Shown: positions 25,311 to 33,971, counted from the stretch's first letter. The stretch is 64,000 nt of DNA from Nocardia fluminea (GCF_002846365.1 NZ_PJMW01000002.1:5146001-5210000); one strand, 5' to 3'. A program made the numbers and translations. Notes: generated by a model not told the origin, from the sequence alone.

Positions 25311-26060
25311 CTGAGCGAGGACACGATCGACTCGGGCGCCGAGCTGCGCGACCACAGTCCACGAGACGGGAGCGCTCGGCGTTCCCAGCGGCTGGACCGG
25401 GTACTGATCCTGGAGTCGGCGATCGCGCTGATCGATGAGGAAGGTCTGGCGCATCTCACGATGCGCAGGCTCGGCTCGTGGCTCGGTGTCGAAGCCATGG
25501 CCCTGTACCGCTACGTTTCCGGGCGTGACGACCTGCTGGCCGGGGTGGTCGATCACCTCGTCGACCAGCTCTACGATCAGAATCTGATGGAGCCCGACGG
25601 TGAGGGAGGCAGCTGGCAGGGATACCTGCAGCGCCTCGCGCACGGCGTGCGCCGCGTCGCGCTCGAGCATCCCGAGGTCTTCCCGTTGATGGCTTCGAGC
25701 CCACCGCAGGCGCCGTGGCTGTGCCCGCCGCTGCGCAGCCTGAACTGGATGGAATCGTTCCTCGAGACCATGCTCCACTACGGCTTCGACGACCGTCAGG
25801 CCGTCCAGGCCTATCGGTCGTTCGCCACCTTCTTGCTCGGCCACCTCCTGCTCGAGGTCGCGACCAGGGGAGTCGAGCTGAGCCCGATCACCACCGCTGA
25901 GCCCGGGCAGCACGAATCCTCGGATCTGGCCGACTATCCCCACGTGTATCGCCTGCAGAGCCACCTCGCGGCCAATCGCGCCGCCGACGAGTTCGAAGAA
26001 TCTCTCGAAGCGCTGCTCGACCGGCTCGAAGGGATGCGCCGCGCTCGGCAACGCTCCTGA
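25311..26060 (+). CDS. TetR-family regulator with TetR_C-type domain, probable CTG start
   Basis: 249 residues if begun at CTG 25311. The helix-turn-helix RVLILESAIALIDEEGLAHLTMRRLGSWLGVEAMALYRYV is complete, and the C-terminal domain with HPEVFPLMASSP and RSFATFLLGHLLLE is of the TetR_C class found in tetracycline and related repressors. The first ATG (25461) would delete half the DNA-binding domain, and no ATG, GTG or TTG is in frame upstream before the stop at 25260. CTG 25311 has AGGAG (25299-25303) seven bases away and gives a natural N-terminus (SEDTIDSG). The twin operator upstream suggests autoregulation. Confidence 0.8.
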   Translation: MSEDTIDSGAELRDHSPRDGSARRSQRLDRVLILESAIALIDEEGLAHLTMRRLGSWLGVEAMALYRYVSGRDDLLAGVVDHLVDQLYDQNLMEPDGEGGSWQGYLQRLAHGVRRVALEHPEVFPLMASSPPQAPWLCPPLRSLNWMESFLETMLHYGFDDRQAVQAYRSFATFLLGHLLLEVATRGVELSPITTAEPGQHESSDLADYPHVYRLQSHLAANRAADEFEESLEALLDRLEGMRRARQRS

Positions 26061-26123
26061 GCGCCGTCACCAGCCCTGACCGCATGTCGTCGCTTCCCGG
26101 GACTGTGTCGGGTTGAAAGGTTG

Positions 26124-26154
26124 CGAGCACTCGCTATCTAAGTTAGCGTGCTCG
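26124..26154. promoter_or_regulatory. Imperfect inverted repeat before amidohydrolase operon
   Basis: CGAGCAC-T-CGCTA (26124-26136) pairs with TAGCGTGCTCG (26144-26154) apart from one extra base, around the centre TCTAAGT. It is 20 bp before ATG 26175 and is a candidate operator for the TetR encoded second in the operon. Confidence 0.45.
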
Positions 26155-26174
26155 AAAGCTATGACGGAGGTCAC

Positions 26175-27959
26175 ATGAACACTCACCTCTTCGACGTGAT
26201 CATCAGCGGTGGCACGGTCTATGACGGGAGCGGCGGCCCCGGGGTCGTGCGCCACATGGGAATTCGCGACGGCGTCGTCTGCGCCCTGTCCGCCGAACCC
26301 CTCGATTCCGCCGCGGCGCGGGAAGTGATCGATGCGACAGGCCAGTGGGTGATGCCCGGATTCGTGGACGTCCACACGCACTACGACGCCGAGGTTCTCG
26401 TCAGCCCCGGGCTCACCGAGTCCGTCCGGCACGGCGTCACCACCGTGCTGCTCGGCAACTGCTCGCTCTCGACCATCTACAGCACGGCCGTGGACATCGC
26501 CGACCTGTTCTCGCGTGTGGAGGCGTTGCCGCGAGATCACGTGCTCAAAGCCGTCGACACCGCGAAAACCTGGTCCGGGCCGGAGGACTACATCGACACC
26601 CTCGAACGTCTACCGCTGGGGCCGAACGTCGCCTTGCTCGTGGGGCACTCCGACCTGCGGGCGCACATCATGGGACTGGACCGGTCGACCGATCCGCACC
26701 AGAAGCCCACCGGGGCGGAATCCCGGGCCATGGCCGAGGCGCTGAACGAAGCCTTGGACGCGGGCATGCTCGGCATGTCGACGATGACCAACCCCTGGGA
26801 CAAGCTGGACGGTGATCGATATCGGTCGCGGTCGCTCCCGTCGTCCTATGCCGGTTGGAGCGAGTTCCGCCGGCTGCACAAGATCCTGCGCCAGCGAGGG
26901 CGACTCTTGCAGAGCATCCCGAACCTCAACACCAAATACGACATGCTCTTCTTCCTCGGTGCCACCACAGGTCTCGGACGCAAGCCGTTGAAGGTGTCGT
27001 TGCTCGCCGCGGCCGACCCCAAGGCGTCGCCGTGGATCCATCGGATCTTCGGACCGCTCGCGGCCGCTGTCAACGGCCCGGGCCGAGGTCAGTTCCGGTG
27101 GCAGCACCTGCCCACACCGTTCGACGTCTACTCCGACGGCATCGATCTGGTGGTGTTCGAGGAGTTCGGCTCCGGCCGGGCGGCACTGCACCTGCGCGAC
27201 GAATTGGAGCGCAACGAACTTCTCTCCGATGAGGCGTATCGGCGGTGGTTCCGCGCCGACTTCGAGAAGAAGTTCAGCTCACGGGTCTGGCATCGCGACT
27301 TCGCGGATGTGCGGATCACCGAATGCCCCGACGGTTCGCTCGTGGGCAAGACGGTCGCGGAGGTCGCGAAATCTCGCGATATCCACGTCGTCGACGCCTT
27401 CCTCGATCTGGTCGTGGAGCACGGACGAGCATTCCGCTGGCACACGACCATCGCCAATTATCGTCCCCGAACCATGGACCGGCTCATCAACGCGCCCGGC
27501 GTCACCGTCGGATTCTCCGACGCCGGTGCGCACCTGCGCAATATGGCCTTCTACAACTTCGGTATCCGGCTGCTCCATCGTGTGAAGAGCGCGCAAGGCG
27601 AACGGAATCCGTTCATGAGCGTGCAGAAGGCGGTACACAAGCTCACCGGTGAGCTCGGAGATTTCTACGGCGTCGACGCCGGGCATCTGCGCCTCGGTGG
27701 GCGCGCTGATGTGGTGGTCATCGATCCCGAGGGTCTCGATGACGACGTCACCGCCTATCACGAGGAGATCATGCCCGAGTTCGGCGGGCTCAGCCGGATG
27801 GTCAACCGCAATGATCGAGCGGTGACGGCCACATTGATAGCGGGCAAGATCGCCTATCGCCGTGGGCAGTTCGCGCCGTGGTTCGGCGTGTCCGAACGTG
27901 CCGGTCGATTTTTGCGGGCCGGCGTCGATGACCCCGTGGCTGCCACGGTGCAGGCATGA
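26175..27959 (+). CDS. Amidohydrolase, N-acyl-D-amino-acid deacylase-like
   Basis: 594 residues of the amidohydrolase superfamily. The first metal motif is GFVDVHTHYDAEV, followed by HGVTTVLLGNCSLS (the Cys/Asn region seen in D-aminoacylases), VGHSDLRAHIMG and the C-terminal SDAGAHLRNMAFYNF with the catalytic Asp. The family hydrolyses N-acyl-D-amino acids or related cyclic amides; substrate specificity is not evident. GGAGG four bases before ATG 26175 sets the start rather than GTG 26148. Its stop overlaps the next TetR start (ATGA). Confidence 0.86.
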   Translation: MNTHLFDVIISGGTVYDGSGGPGVVRHMGIRDGVVCALSAEPLDSAAAREVIDATGQWVMPGFVDVHTHYDAEVLVSPGLTESVRHGVTTVLLGNCSLSTIYSTAVDIADLFSRVEALPRDHVLKAVDTAKTWSGPEDYIDTLERLPLGPNVALLVGHSDLRAHIMGLDRSTDPHQKPTGAESRAMAEALNEALDAGMLGMSTMTNPWDKLDGDRYRSRSLPSSYAGWSEFRRLHKILRQRGRLLQSIPNLNTKYDMLFFLGATTGLGRKPLKVSLLAAADPKASPWIHRIFGPLAAAVNGPGRGQFRWQHLPTPFDVYSDGIDLVVFEEFGSGRAALHLRDELERNELLSDEAYRRWFRADFEKKFSSRVWHRDFADVRITECPDGSLVGKTVAEVAKSRDIHVVDAFLDLVVEHGRAFRWHTTIANYRPRTMDRLINAPGVTVGFSDAGAHLRNMAFYNFGIRLLHRVKSAQGERNPFMSVQKAVHKLTGELGDFYGVDAGHLRLGGRADVVVIDPEGLDDDVTAYHEEIMPEFGGLSRMVNRNDRAVTATLIAGKIAYRRGQFAPWFGVSERAGRFLRAGVDDPVAATVQA

Positions 27960-28561
27960 GTCGAACCCAGCAGCAACGCCGTGCGGAAACGATCCGCAAT
28001 CTGATCGACGCCACCATCGAGTCGCTGTGCGAAAAAGGTTATGCGGCAACCACGGTCAGCGAGATCGTCACCCGGGCGGGAGTGTCCTCCGGGGCGCTGT
28101 TCCGCCATTTCCCCACGCGACTCGACCTGGTGGTGGCCGCAGCTGAAGAGGTCCGTTCTCGGCAGTTCACCGAATTCCGCGCGGGGCTGAGCGCACTGGG
28201 CACCGATTCCATCGATCACTGCCTCACGCTTCTGCGAGCGGCATGCCGTGCCCCGATCAACGGGGCTTGGTACGAGCTGCTCATCGCCGCCCGCAGCGAC
28301 CCCGCGCTCCGGGAAAGACTGACGCCGTTCACCATTCAGTACCACGACCAGATCGCACAGCTGGCGAGGACATTGCCCTTCGCGGCCGCCATCCCCGCGC
28401 ACCGCTTGGACACCGTCATCTTCAGCGTGGTCTACCTCCTCGACGGAGAAGCCCTCGCCGCCGTGGTCCATCCTGACCCCGAGCAGGACGAGCTGCGGCT
28501 GACGGTGATCGCGAATCTGCTCCGGGCCGAGGCCGCGAATCAGGAATTCATCAGCGCGTGA
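27956..28561 (+). CDS. TetR/AcrR-family regulator in amidohydrolase operon
   Basis: 201 residues. Canonical N-terminus (RRAETIRNLIDATIESLCEKGYAATTVSEIVTRAGVSSGALFRHFPTRLDLV) and a helical ligand domain. Its ATG overlaps the amidohydrolase stop and its own stop overlaps the following hydrolase start, so the three genes are translationally coupled. The inverted repeat at 26124-26154 is the probable operator; the inducer may be the amidohydrolase substrate (inference). Confidence 0.88.
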   Translation: MSRTQQQRRAETIRNLIDATIESLCEKGYAATTVSEIVTRAGVSSGALFRHFPTRLDLVVAAAEEVRSRQFTEFRAGLSALGTDSIDHCLTLLRAACRAPINGAWYELLIAARSDPALRERLTPFTIQYHDQIAQLARTLPFAAAIPAHRLDTVIFSVVYLLDGEALAAVVHPDPEQDELRLTVIANLLRAEAANQEFISA

Positions 28562-29391
28562 CACGGTGGACAGTGCGAACAGACGGGGCCACCATCGCCG
28601 TGTTCGAATACGGAAATCCGGACGCTGAGAACACCGTGCTACTCGTGCACGGGTACCCGGATGATCATCGGATGTTTCTGTCGATGATCGACGCGCTCGG
28701 CGATCGGGTGCGGATCATCGCCTACGACACGCGAGGCGGCGGCGCCACCGTGGTCGACGATCGCGACTCCCTGCGCTCGTTCACCCTGCCGCGACTGGCC
28801 GGAGATGTCTTCGCTGTGGTGGATTCGATTCCGGGCCCACGAACGCCGATTCACGTCTTCGCTCACGATTGGGGCTCTGTGCAGATGTGGGAGGCGATGT
28901 CCGCACCCCGAGCGGCATCGACATTCGCTTCGTACACGTCGGTCTCCGGGCCCAGTCTGGATCATCTCCGTCAGCTGGCGAGGACGCGCGCCGTCAGATT
29001 GTCCCGCTGGCCGTCGGTGATTTCGCAGGTCGCACGCTCCTGGTACATCTGGGGCTTTCACGTCCCCGTGCTTTCGCGTCACATTCCGCGGGTGCTCTCG
29101 ACCGCCGGGTACTACAAGGACGCGCCGCGGCCGTCACCGGACAATGAGCGACGCGGTATCGCGCTCTATCGCGCGAATGTCATCGATCGGCTGGTCGGTG
29201 GGCCGCCGGCGAACTGCGTTGTCCCCACCACGATCGTGGCCCCCCTTCGGGATCGATTCCTGGCCCCCGACCTCAACGACTCGGTGCACGAGTGGGTCAG
29301 CGATGTCGCGGTCATCGCTGTCGATGCAGGACATTGGTGGCCGTATTCCCACCCGGCCGCGGCGGCACAATTACTGCTGTCGCGATGGTGA
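28558..29391 (+). CDS. Alpha/beta hydrolase, epoxide-hydrolase-like
   Basis: 277 residues. HGYPDDHRMF supplies the oxyanion region, the nucleophile elbow is AHDWGS (Asp nucleophile as in epoxide hydrolases and dehalogenases rather than Ser), and the catalytic His is in VDAGHWWPYSHP. The acid may be Asp in PLRDRFLAPDL. The GTG start overlaps the TetR stop (GTGA). Together with the amidohydrolase it may process one amide- or epoxide-containing compound; this is inferred from coupling only. Confidence 0.87.
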   Translation: MTRWTVRTDGATIAVFEYGNPDAENTVLLVHGYPDDHRMFLSMIDALGDRVRIIAYDTRGGGATVVDDRDSLRSFTLPRLAGDVFAVVDSIPGPRTPIHVFAHDWGSVQMWEAMSAPRAASTFASYTSVSGPSLDHLRQLARTRAVRLSRWPSVISQVARSWYIWGFHVPVLSRHIPRVLSTAGYYKDAPRPSPDNERRGIALYRANVIDRLVGGPPANCVVPTTIVAPLRDRFLAPDLNDSVHEWVSDVAVIAVDAGHWWPYSHPAAAAQLLLSRW

Positions 29392-29608
29392 GGCCTTCTC
29401 TCCGCGCATAAATGGCTGTCCGATATCGACGCAGTGAATGCGAGAACTGCCCGAGCACCGGCGTTATCGCGCGCGGTTTTCGAGGTATCGCGGTAGTTGC
29501 GTTGGCGTATCAGTGTGGCGACAGCGTTCTTCGCCGAGAGTTCAGCGACCTGTGGGCGCCTAGGCTCCTGTTCGGCGAACTTGTGTCCGGCCGAGGAGGA
29601 TGGTGGAT

Positions 29609-29926
29609 ATGCCCAAGTACCTGTGGCGGGTCAGCTATTTCCAGGAAGGTGCCCAGGGGTTGCTCGCGCAGGGCGGGAGCGCGCGCCAGGCAGCGATCAC
29701 GGAAATGGTCGAGAGTGTCGGGGGCTCGGTGGAGTCGTGCTATTTCGCTTTCGGGGAGGACGATCTCTTCGTCATCGGCGACGTCCCGGACGATGTCGCG
29801 GCTGCGGCGCTCGCGATTCGTACCGCGGCCGCCGGTGCCGCCGTCTCGCACACGGTCCGCTTGCTGAGCCCCGCGCAGGTCGATGAAGCCGTCGCGCTGG
29901 ACGTCACCTATCGGCCGCCGACCTGA
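29609..29926 (+). CDS. GYD-domain protein
   Basis: 105 residues with the GYD-domain pattern: YLWRVSYFQEGAQGLLAQGGSARQAAITEMVESVGGSVESCYFAFGEDDLFVIGDVPDDVAAAALAIR, a small ferredoxin-like barrel. Function unknown. ATG 29609 is favoured by GAGGAGG at 29593-29599; ATG 29600 is too close to it. Confidence 0.8.
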   Translation: MPKYLWRVSYFQEGAQGLLAQGGSARQAAITEMVESVGGSVESCYFAFGEDDLFVIGDVPDDVAAAALAIRTAAAGAAVSHTVRLLSPAQVDEAVALDVTYRPPT

Positions 29927-30163
29927 TCGCCGGACGGTGTTTCGACGGCCGGTCGCCGACGAACAGATCCCCCGCACCACACAGGTCCTCCTGCTGCCCG
30001 ATGTAGGCCGGGAGGGGAGCGGATCACAAAACCGACCGTACGATCGTGTCGATTTGCCCAGAGTTCACTCTTCGATTTGCTTGTTCGAGGCCTGTTGTGG
30101 CGCTGTGTACGAGTGACGAGGAGCTAGCGCTGGTCACCCGGATTCGCTGAACGATGGAGACCA

Positions 30164-30361
30164 ATGCGCGCAATGCCCACCAGCGAGAACTCCGGTTCTC
30201 GTCCTCCGGGTTCGACCGGCAGCTACTGGCCGCTGGCACTGGTGCTGACTGTCGCGCTCGCATCGGCTGCCGGCGTGCGGGCCGGATGGGAAGCGGGGGT
30301 TGCCGTCTCGGTCGGTCTGCTCGCTCTTCTCATCGCCTACCCTCGCCGCACCGAGGACTAG
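30164..30361 (+). CDS. Small membrane protein, 65 aa
   Basis: A hydrophilic Ser/Gly-rich N-terminus (~20 residues) is followed by two probable membrane helices (WPLALVLTVALASAAGV and AGVAVSVGLLALLIA) and a short charged tail (PRRTED). ATG 30164 or 30173 may start it. No family recognised. It precedes the ANTAR gene by 125 bp on the same strand. Confidence 0.5.
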   Translation: MRAMPTSENSGSRPPGSTGSYWPLALVLTVALASAAGVRAGWEAGVAVSVGLLALLIAYPRRTED

Positions 30362-30486
30362 CCGACGAAAGCACCCCACCGATTCTCGCGGGCCCGGGCT
30401 GGGGGCGGGAGGTCGAGCGACGAGCGTCGCGCCCATCATCGCAGCAGGCCGGCTCCGAATACCTCAGAGGAGAAAGGGGCGAACCT

Positions 30487-31188
30487 GTGACCGAACCGGC
30501 TCCGGAGGACGTGGGCCGCGATGACGACGAGCGGCTCGCTCGGGTGTACCGGCCCGCCTGTGTCGGGCGGTTCACGTTCTGGTTCACCACCGGCCGGTGG
30601 GAGTGGTCACCCGAGATGTACCGGATGCACGGCTACGCGCCCGGTGAGGTCGAGCCGACCACCGAGCTGCTGCTCGCCCACGAACACCCCGACGACCGTG
30701 ACGTCCTCACCGGGCTGATCAGCCGGACGCTCACCCAGGGCGTGCCCGCGTCGAGCCGACAGCGATTCCTCGACACCACCGGTCACGCGCACACGGTGAT
30801 GGTGCTCGCCGGCCGCCTCCTCGATGACTACGGCGAACCGGTCGCCACCACCGGCTACTACCTCGACCTGTCCGAGACCGTCGACGCCGTGGCGACCGTC
30901 GCGGCCAACGAGGCCATCGCCGAAGTCCTCTCGCGGGTGGTCGCGGCGCGTGCGGTGATCGAGCAGGCCAAGGGCGTGCTGATGCAGATGTACGGCATGA
31001 ACGCCGAACAGGCGTTCAAGGTGCTGGTGTGGCGATCCCAGGACGCCAACATCAAACTCCGCGACGTCGCCGTCCAGGTGCTCGAGGACCTGCGCCTGCT
31101 CCCGCCGCCGGACCCGAGAACGATCGCGGTGTTCGACCACCTGTTGCTGACCGGCCATGAGCGGATCGTGTGCGATCACGACAGCTGA
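30487..31188 (+). CDS. PAS-ANTAR RNA-binding regulator
   Basis: 233 residues. A PAS-type sensor (residues ~25-140: WEWSPEMYRMHGYAPGEVEPTTELLLAHEHPDDR) precedes an ANTAR domain at ~150-215 (ARAVIEQAKGVLMQMYGMNAEQAFKVLVWRSQDANIKLRDVA). ANTAR proteins bind paired hexaloop RNA hairpins and act as antiterminators or translation regulators. GTG 30487 follows a strong GAGGAGAAAGGGG; the longer frame above it is not coding. The regulated transcript cannot be named. Confidence 0.88.
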   Translation: MTEPAPEDVGRDDDERLARVYRPACVGRFTFWFTTGRWEWSPEMYRMHGYAPGEVEPTTELLLAHEHPDDRDVLTGLISRTLTQGVPASSRQRFLDTTGHAHTVMVLAGRLLDDYGEPVATTGYYLDLSETVDAVATVAANEAIAEVLSRVVAARAVIEQAKGVLMQMYGMNAEQAFKVLVWRSQDANIKLRDVAVQVLEDLRLLPPPDPRTIAVFDHLLLTGHERIVCDHDS

Positions 31189-31285
31189 TCGGGCCTTGTC
31201 GAGGGCCGCCCGTCGCCCCACCTCCGGTCTGAAACGGGCGCGGACGGGCGGCGATACATGATCGGTTCGGTCTCTGCCGGTCCGG

Positions 31286-31366
31286 TCACATCATCATCGG
31301 CATGCCCGGGAACATACGGTTCCACCAATCCCGCACCATGCCCATGATCTGTTCGCAGGTCATCAT
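31286..31366 (-). CDS. Methionine-rich 26-residue small ORF
   Basis: A minus-strand ORF begins with two ATG codons (31366, 31363) and ends at TGA 31286-31288. An unusually strong AGGAGGT (31375-31381) lies eight bases upstream. The peptide has nine Met in 26 residues, one Cys, and a Trp-Trp pair (RDWWNRMF); the end is MPMMM. It has no signal peptide and is amphipathic. Met/Cys-rich peptides can bind Cu(I) or sit at membranes, but no homologue is recalled. It lies in a 359-bp gap between the ANTAR and ECF41-linked genes. Confidence 0.5.
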   Translation of the reverse strand: MMTCEQIMGMVRDWWNRMFPGMPMMM

Positions 31367-31422
31367 CGACGTTCACCTCCTCGAGGGTCTGTCCCGACCC
31401 GTAGGGCGCTTACCCCCCGAGC

Positions 31423-31490
31423 TGTCACAGAAACCCTCGAACGGCCAGGTGCTGTCCGAGCACTGTCACAAAATCACCACCCGTCCGGTC
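31423..31490 (+). promoter_or_regulatory. ECF41-type promoter candidate (two TGTCACA elements)
   Basis: TGTCACA occurs at 31423-31429 and 31464-31470. The second is followed after 16 bases by GGTC (31487-31490). The ECF41 promoter described for these sigma factors is TGTCACA-n16-CGTC, so the -35 is exact and the -10 differs at one base. It lies about 60 bp before the NAD-binding gene usually controlled by ECF41. Confidence 0.5.
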
Positions 31491-31547
31491 CTTGGTACAG
31501 CGGAGTTCTGTAGGCCCCGCGGCAACGTTCGAACGGAAGGAATGAGC

Positions 31548-32288
31548 ATGAAGATCGTCGTCATCGGCGGCACAGGCCTGATCGGCTCGAAGCTCGTCGC
31601 ACGACTCGGTGAGCACGGCCACCAGGCGGTTCCCGCCGCACCCGGTACCGGCGTGAACTCTCTCACCGGTGAGGGAGTCGAAGAAGTACTGAGGGACGCG
31701 AACGTAGTGATCGACGTTTCCAATTCGCCCTCGTTCGCCGACAACGACGTGCTGGAGTTCTTCCGGACCTCCACGACGAACCTGCTCGAGGCCGCCGCCG
31801 CGGCCGGTGTGGGGCATTACGTCGCACTGTCGGTGGTGGGTTCGGAACGGCTGCCGGATTCCGGGTATCTGCGGGCGAAGGTGGCGCAGGAGGAGTTGAT
31901 CGAGGGATCGGGCCTGCCCTACACGATCGTGCGCGCCACACAATTCTTCGAATTCGCCGGTGGCATAGCGGATTCCGCGACCGTTGACGGTCACGTACGG
32001 CTCCCGGGTTCCAGTATGCAGCCGATGGCCGCGGACGATGTGGCTGCCGCTGTCGGCCGTACCGCGGCCGGCGAGCCGAAGAACGGCACCATCGAGGTCG
32101 GGGGCCCGGAGGTCATCGCTCTCGACGAATGGATCCGGACCGTGCTGGGCGCACGGTCGGATGCGCGCACGGTGGTCACCGATCCCGAGGCCCGGTATTT
32201 CGGGGCGGTTCACCAGCGCGAGCTGCTGCCCGGCAGCGATGCGCAACTGGCGCAGACGCGGCTGTCGGAGTGGCTCACCAGCAACTGA
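31548..32288 (+). CDS. NmrA/NAD(P)-binding oxidoreductase-epimerase, ECF41 partner
   Basis: 246 residues. The Rossmann motif GGTGLIGSKLVARL is at residues 7-20, with VIDVSNSPSF, VGHYVALSVVGSERL and YLRAKVAQEELIEGSGLPYTIVRATQFFEF, as in atypical SDR (NmrA/SDR_a5) proteins. ECF41 sigma genes are normally next to a carboxymuconolactone decarboxylase, oxidoreductase or epimerase, which this is. ATG 31548 is chosen for its eight-base spacing from GGAAGG. Chemical role unknown. Confidence 0.87.
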   Translation: MKIVVIGGTGLIGSKLVARLGEHGHQAVPAAPGTGVNSLTGEGVEEVLRDANVVIDVSNSPSFADNDVLEFFRTSTTNLLEAAAAAGVGHYVALSVVGSERLPDSGYLRAKVAQEELIEGSGLPYTIVRATQFFEFAGGIADSATVDGHVRLPGSSMQPMAADDVAAAVGRTAAGEPKNGTIEVGGPEVIALDEWIRTVLGARSDARTVVTDPEARYFGAVHQRELLPGSDAQLAQTRLSEWLTSN

Positions 32289-32554
32289 GCCGTTCGCGCG
32301 GGCGGCGATCGGTCCGCCCGCGCGAACTGCCGCCCGGCTCGTGCGTGACGTATCGACGGAAGCCGGATCGGTCGAATGACGGCGTCGTGCGGGCGCACTC
32401 GACACCGGCTGTTCGATGCCGCTCGCTCAGCGCCGCCGCTGTATGCCACGCCTGTGCGCACCCGCGGCGCGAGTAGTGTCGTGGCAGATGGCGTCCGAAT
32501 CGAGGCGGGGGATATGAATCACGCGATTGCCGGTGGCGCCGGATCGACCGCGCG

Positions 32555-33478
32555 ATGAGCGGACCCGCCGATACCGATCTGGGTAAAGCGGTCGACGATT
32601 TCTCCGCGCACAAGGGCAGGCTGTTCGGTATCGCCTACCGAATGCTCGGCACTGTTGCCGACGCCGAGGACATCGTCCAGGACGTCTGGGTGAAGTGGCA
32701 GTCCTACGCCGATCGCGATTCCGTGCGTGATGTGGAGGCGTTCCTCGTCACCATGACCACCCGGCAGGCGATCAATGCCACGCAGACGGCCCGGGTCCGC
32801 CGGGAAACCTACATCGGACCGTGGTTGCCCGAGCCCGTGGACACCAGTGCTGATCCCTCGCTCGGCGCGGAGCGTGCCGCGGCATTGGAGACCGCGGTAC
32901 TGGTCGTCCTGGAGAAGATGACGCCGACCGAGCGGGCGGCGTTCGTCCTGCGGGAAGCTTTCGACTACCCCTATGGCCGGATCGCCGAAGTCCTCGAGAT
33001 CAAAGAACCAGCCGCCCGGAAGCTGGTGAGCCGGGCGCGCCAGGCCATCGAGTCCGACCGGCAGGTATCAGTCGACACCGTGCATCAGCGACGTCTGCTC
33101 GCTGCCTTCCTGAATGCCGCGCGCGCAGGCGAATTCGATGAACTCGAGGCGCTTTTCGCCACCGACGTCGCCAGCTACTCCGACGGCGGCGGCGTGGTGC
33201 GCAATGCTTCGCGCATCCCGGTATCCGGCCGGACGCGCGTGGCGAAGTACGTGGCCGCGTTCGCCTCACACTTCTGGACCGGGGTCGCCATCGATTGGGT
33301 CGACGCCAATGGTCGTGCGTCGGTGGTGATCAGCCGCGACGGCGCCCCCATCGCCTGGCTCGGCGTCGGTGCGGCCGACGACGAGACTATCGACCGGCTC
33401 TACTGGGTGTTCAACCCCGCCAAGCTCGGTCACATCGCTCATGTCGTCGACGTTCCGGGGGAGTCCGCCGCACGGTGA
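32555..33478 (+). CDS. ECF41-family RNA polymerase sigma factor (SigJ-like)
   Basis: 307 residues. Sigma region 2 (GRLFGIAYRMLGTVADAEDIVQDVWVKWQ) and region 4 (MTPTERAAFVLREAFDYPYGRIAEVLEIKEPAARKLVSRARQAI) are complete, joined by a linker containing WLPEP, a signature of ECF41. The C-terminal ~110 residues form a SnoaL-like domain with DGGG, which regulates the sigma factor in place of an anti-sigma protein. There is no anti-sigma gene nearby, as expected. The NAD-binding gene at 31548 is the expected target. Confidence 0.92.
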   Translation: MSGPADTDLGKAVDDFSAHKGRLFGIAYRMLGTVADAEDIVQDVWVKWQSYADRDSVRDVEAFLVTMTTRQAINATQTARVRRETYIGPWLPEPVDTSADPSLGAERAAALETAVLVVLEKMTPTERAAFVLREAFDYPYGRIAEVLEIKEPAARKLVSRARQAIESDRQVSVDTVHQRRLLAAFLNAARAGEFDELEALFATDVASYSDGGGVVRNASRIPVSGRTRVAKYVAAFASHFWTGVAIDWVDANGRASVVISRDGAPIAWLGVGAADDETIDRLYWVFNPAKLGHIAHVVDVPGESAAR

Positions 33479-33535
33479 GACACTGTCGGCTCGTGGTTGA
33501 GCGCCTGCGGTCAGCGGTGACTCGTGTCGGTGCCC

Positions 33536-33868
33536 TTATCGCGGGGTGAGTGGCCCACCGGCGGCGCGCCAGTCGATCAGGCCACGGCTCATGTTGACCG
33601 CTTCGAAACCGGTCTCGACCAGAAGGTTCGCCGCACCCGCGGACCGAAGCCCGCCGGTGCAGAAGGTGATGAGCAGGCGGTCCTCCGGGAGTTCCAGGCA
33701 GCGCGCGGGCAGCACCTCGAGCGGCATGTGCACGGCACCCGGGATGTGCACTCGATTCCATTCGAAGTCACGGCGGACGTCCACGATGACCGCGCCCTCC
33801 GCGACCAGGCGTACCGCCTCGGTGGCGCTGATGGCCGGAGGCCGGCGTAGGTAATGACGGAAGCTCAC
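33536..33868 (-). CDS. Rhodanese-domain sulfurtransferase
   Basis: About 110 residues. A single rhodanese domain: ISATEAVRLVAEGAVIVDVRRDFEWNRVHIPGAVHMPLEVL, then the active-site loop C-T-G-G-L-R-S with catalytic Cys. GTG 33868 has AGAAGGG upstream. A longer in-frame extension to GTG 34120 has an excellent AGGAGGA site, but the sequence just above 33868 is AT-richer, includes a MerR-like dyad and has atypical third-position use, so I prefer the short form; the long form (194 aa) remains possible. Confidence 0.8.
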   Translation of the reverse strand: MSFRHYLRRPPAISATEAVRLVAEGAVIVDVRRDFEWNRVHIPGAVHMPLEVLPARCLELPEDRLLITFCTGGLRSAGAANLLVETGFEAVNMSRGLIDWRAAGGPLTPR

Positions 33869-33948
33869 GCCGGGTGCCCTTCTCGTCGTACGAAAGGGAA
33901 GGTGCTGTGCGCGACATGCAGGCGTGCCGGTGGGGGCAGATGCTCCAT

Positions 33949-33971
33949 AACCTTCAGTGTAATTGAAGGTT
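33949..33971. promoter_or_regulatory. MerR-like dyad upstream of rhodanese
   Basis: AACCTTCA (33949-33956) and TGAAGGTT (33964-33971) are exact complements around a 7-base centre, in a locally AT-rich stretch. Form and size resemble MerR-family operators. On the minus strand it is followed by TTATGG, a possible -10. No merR gene is adjacent. Confidence 0.45.
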
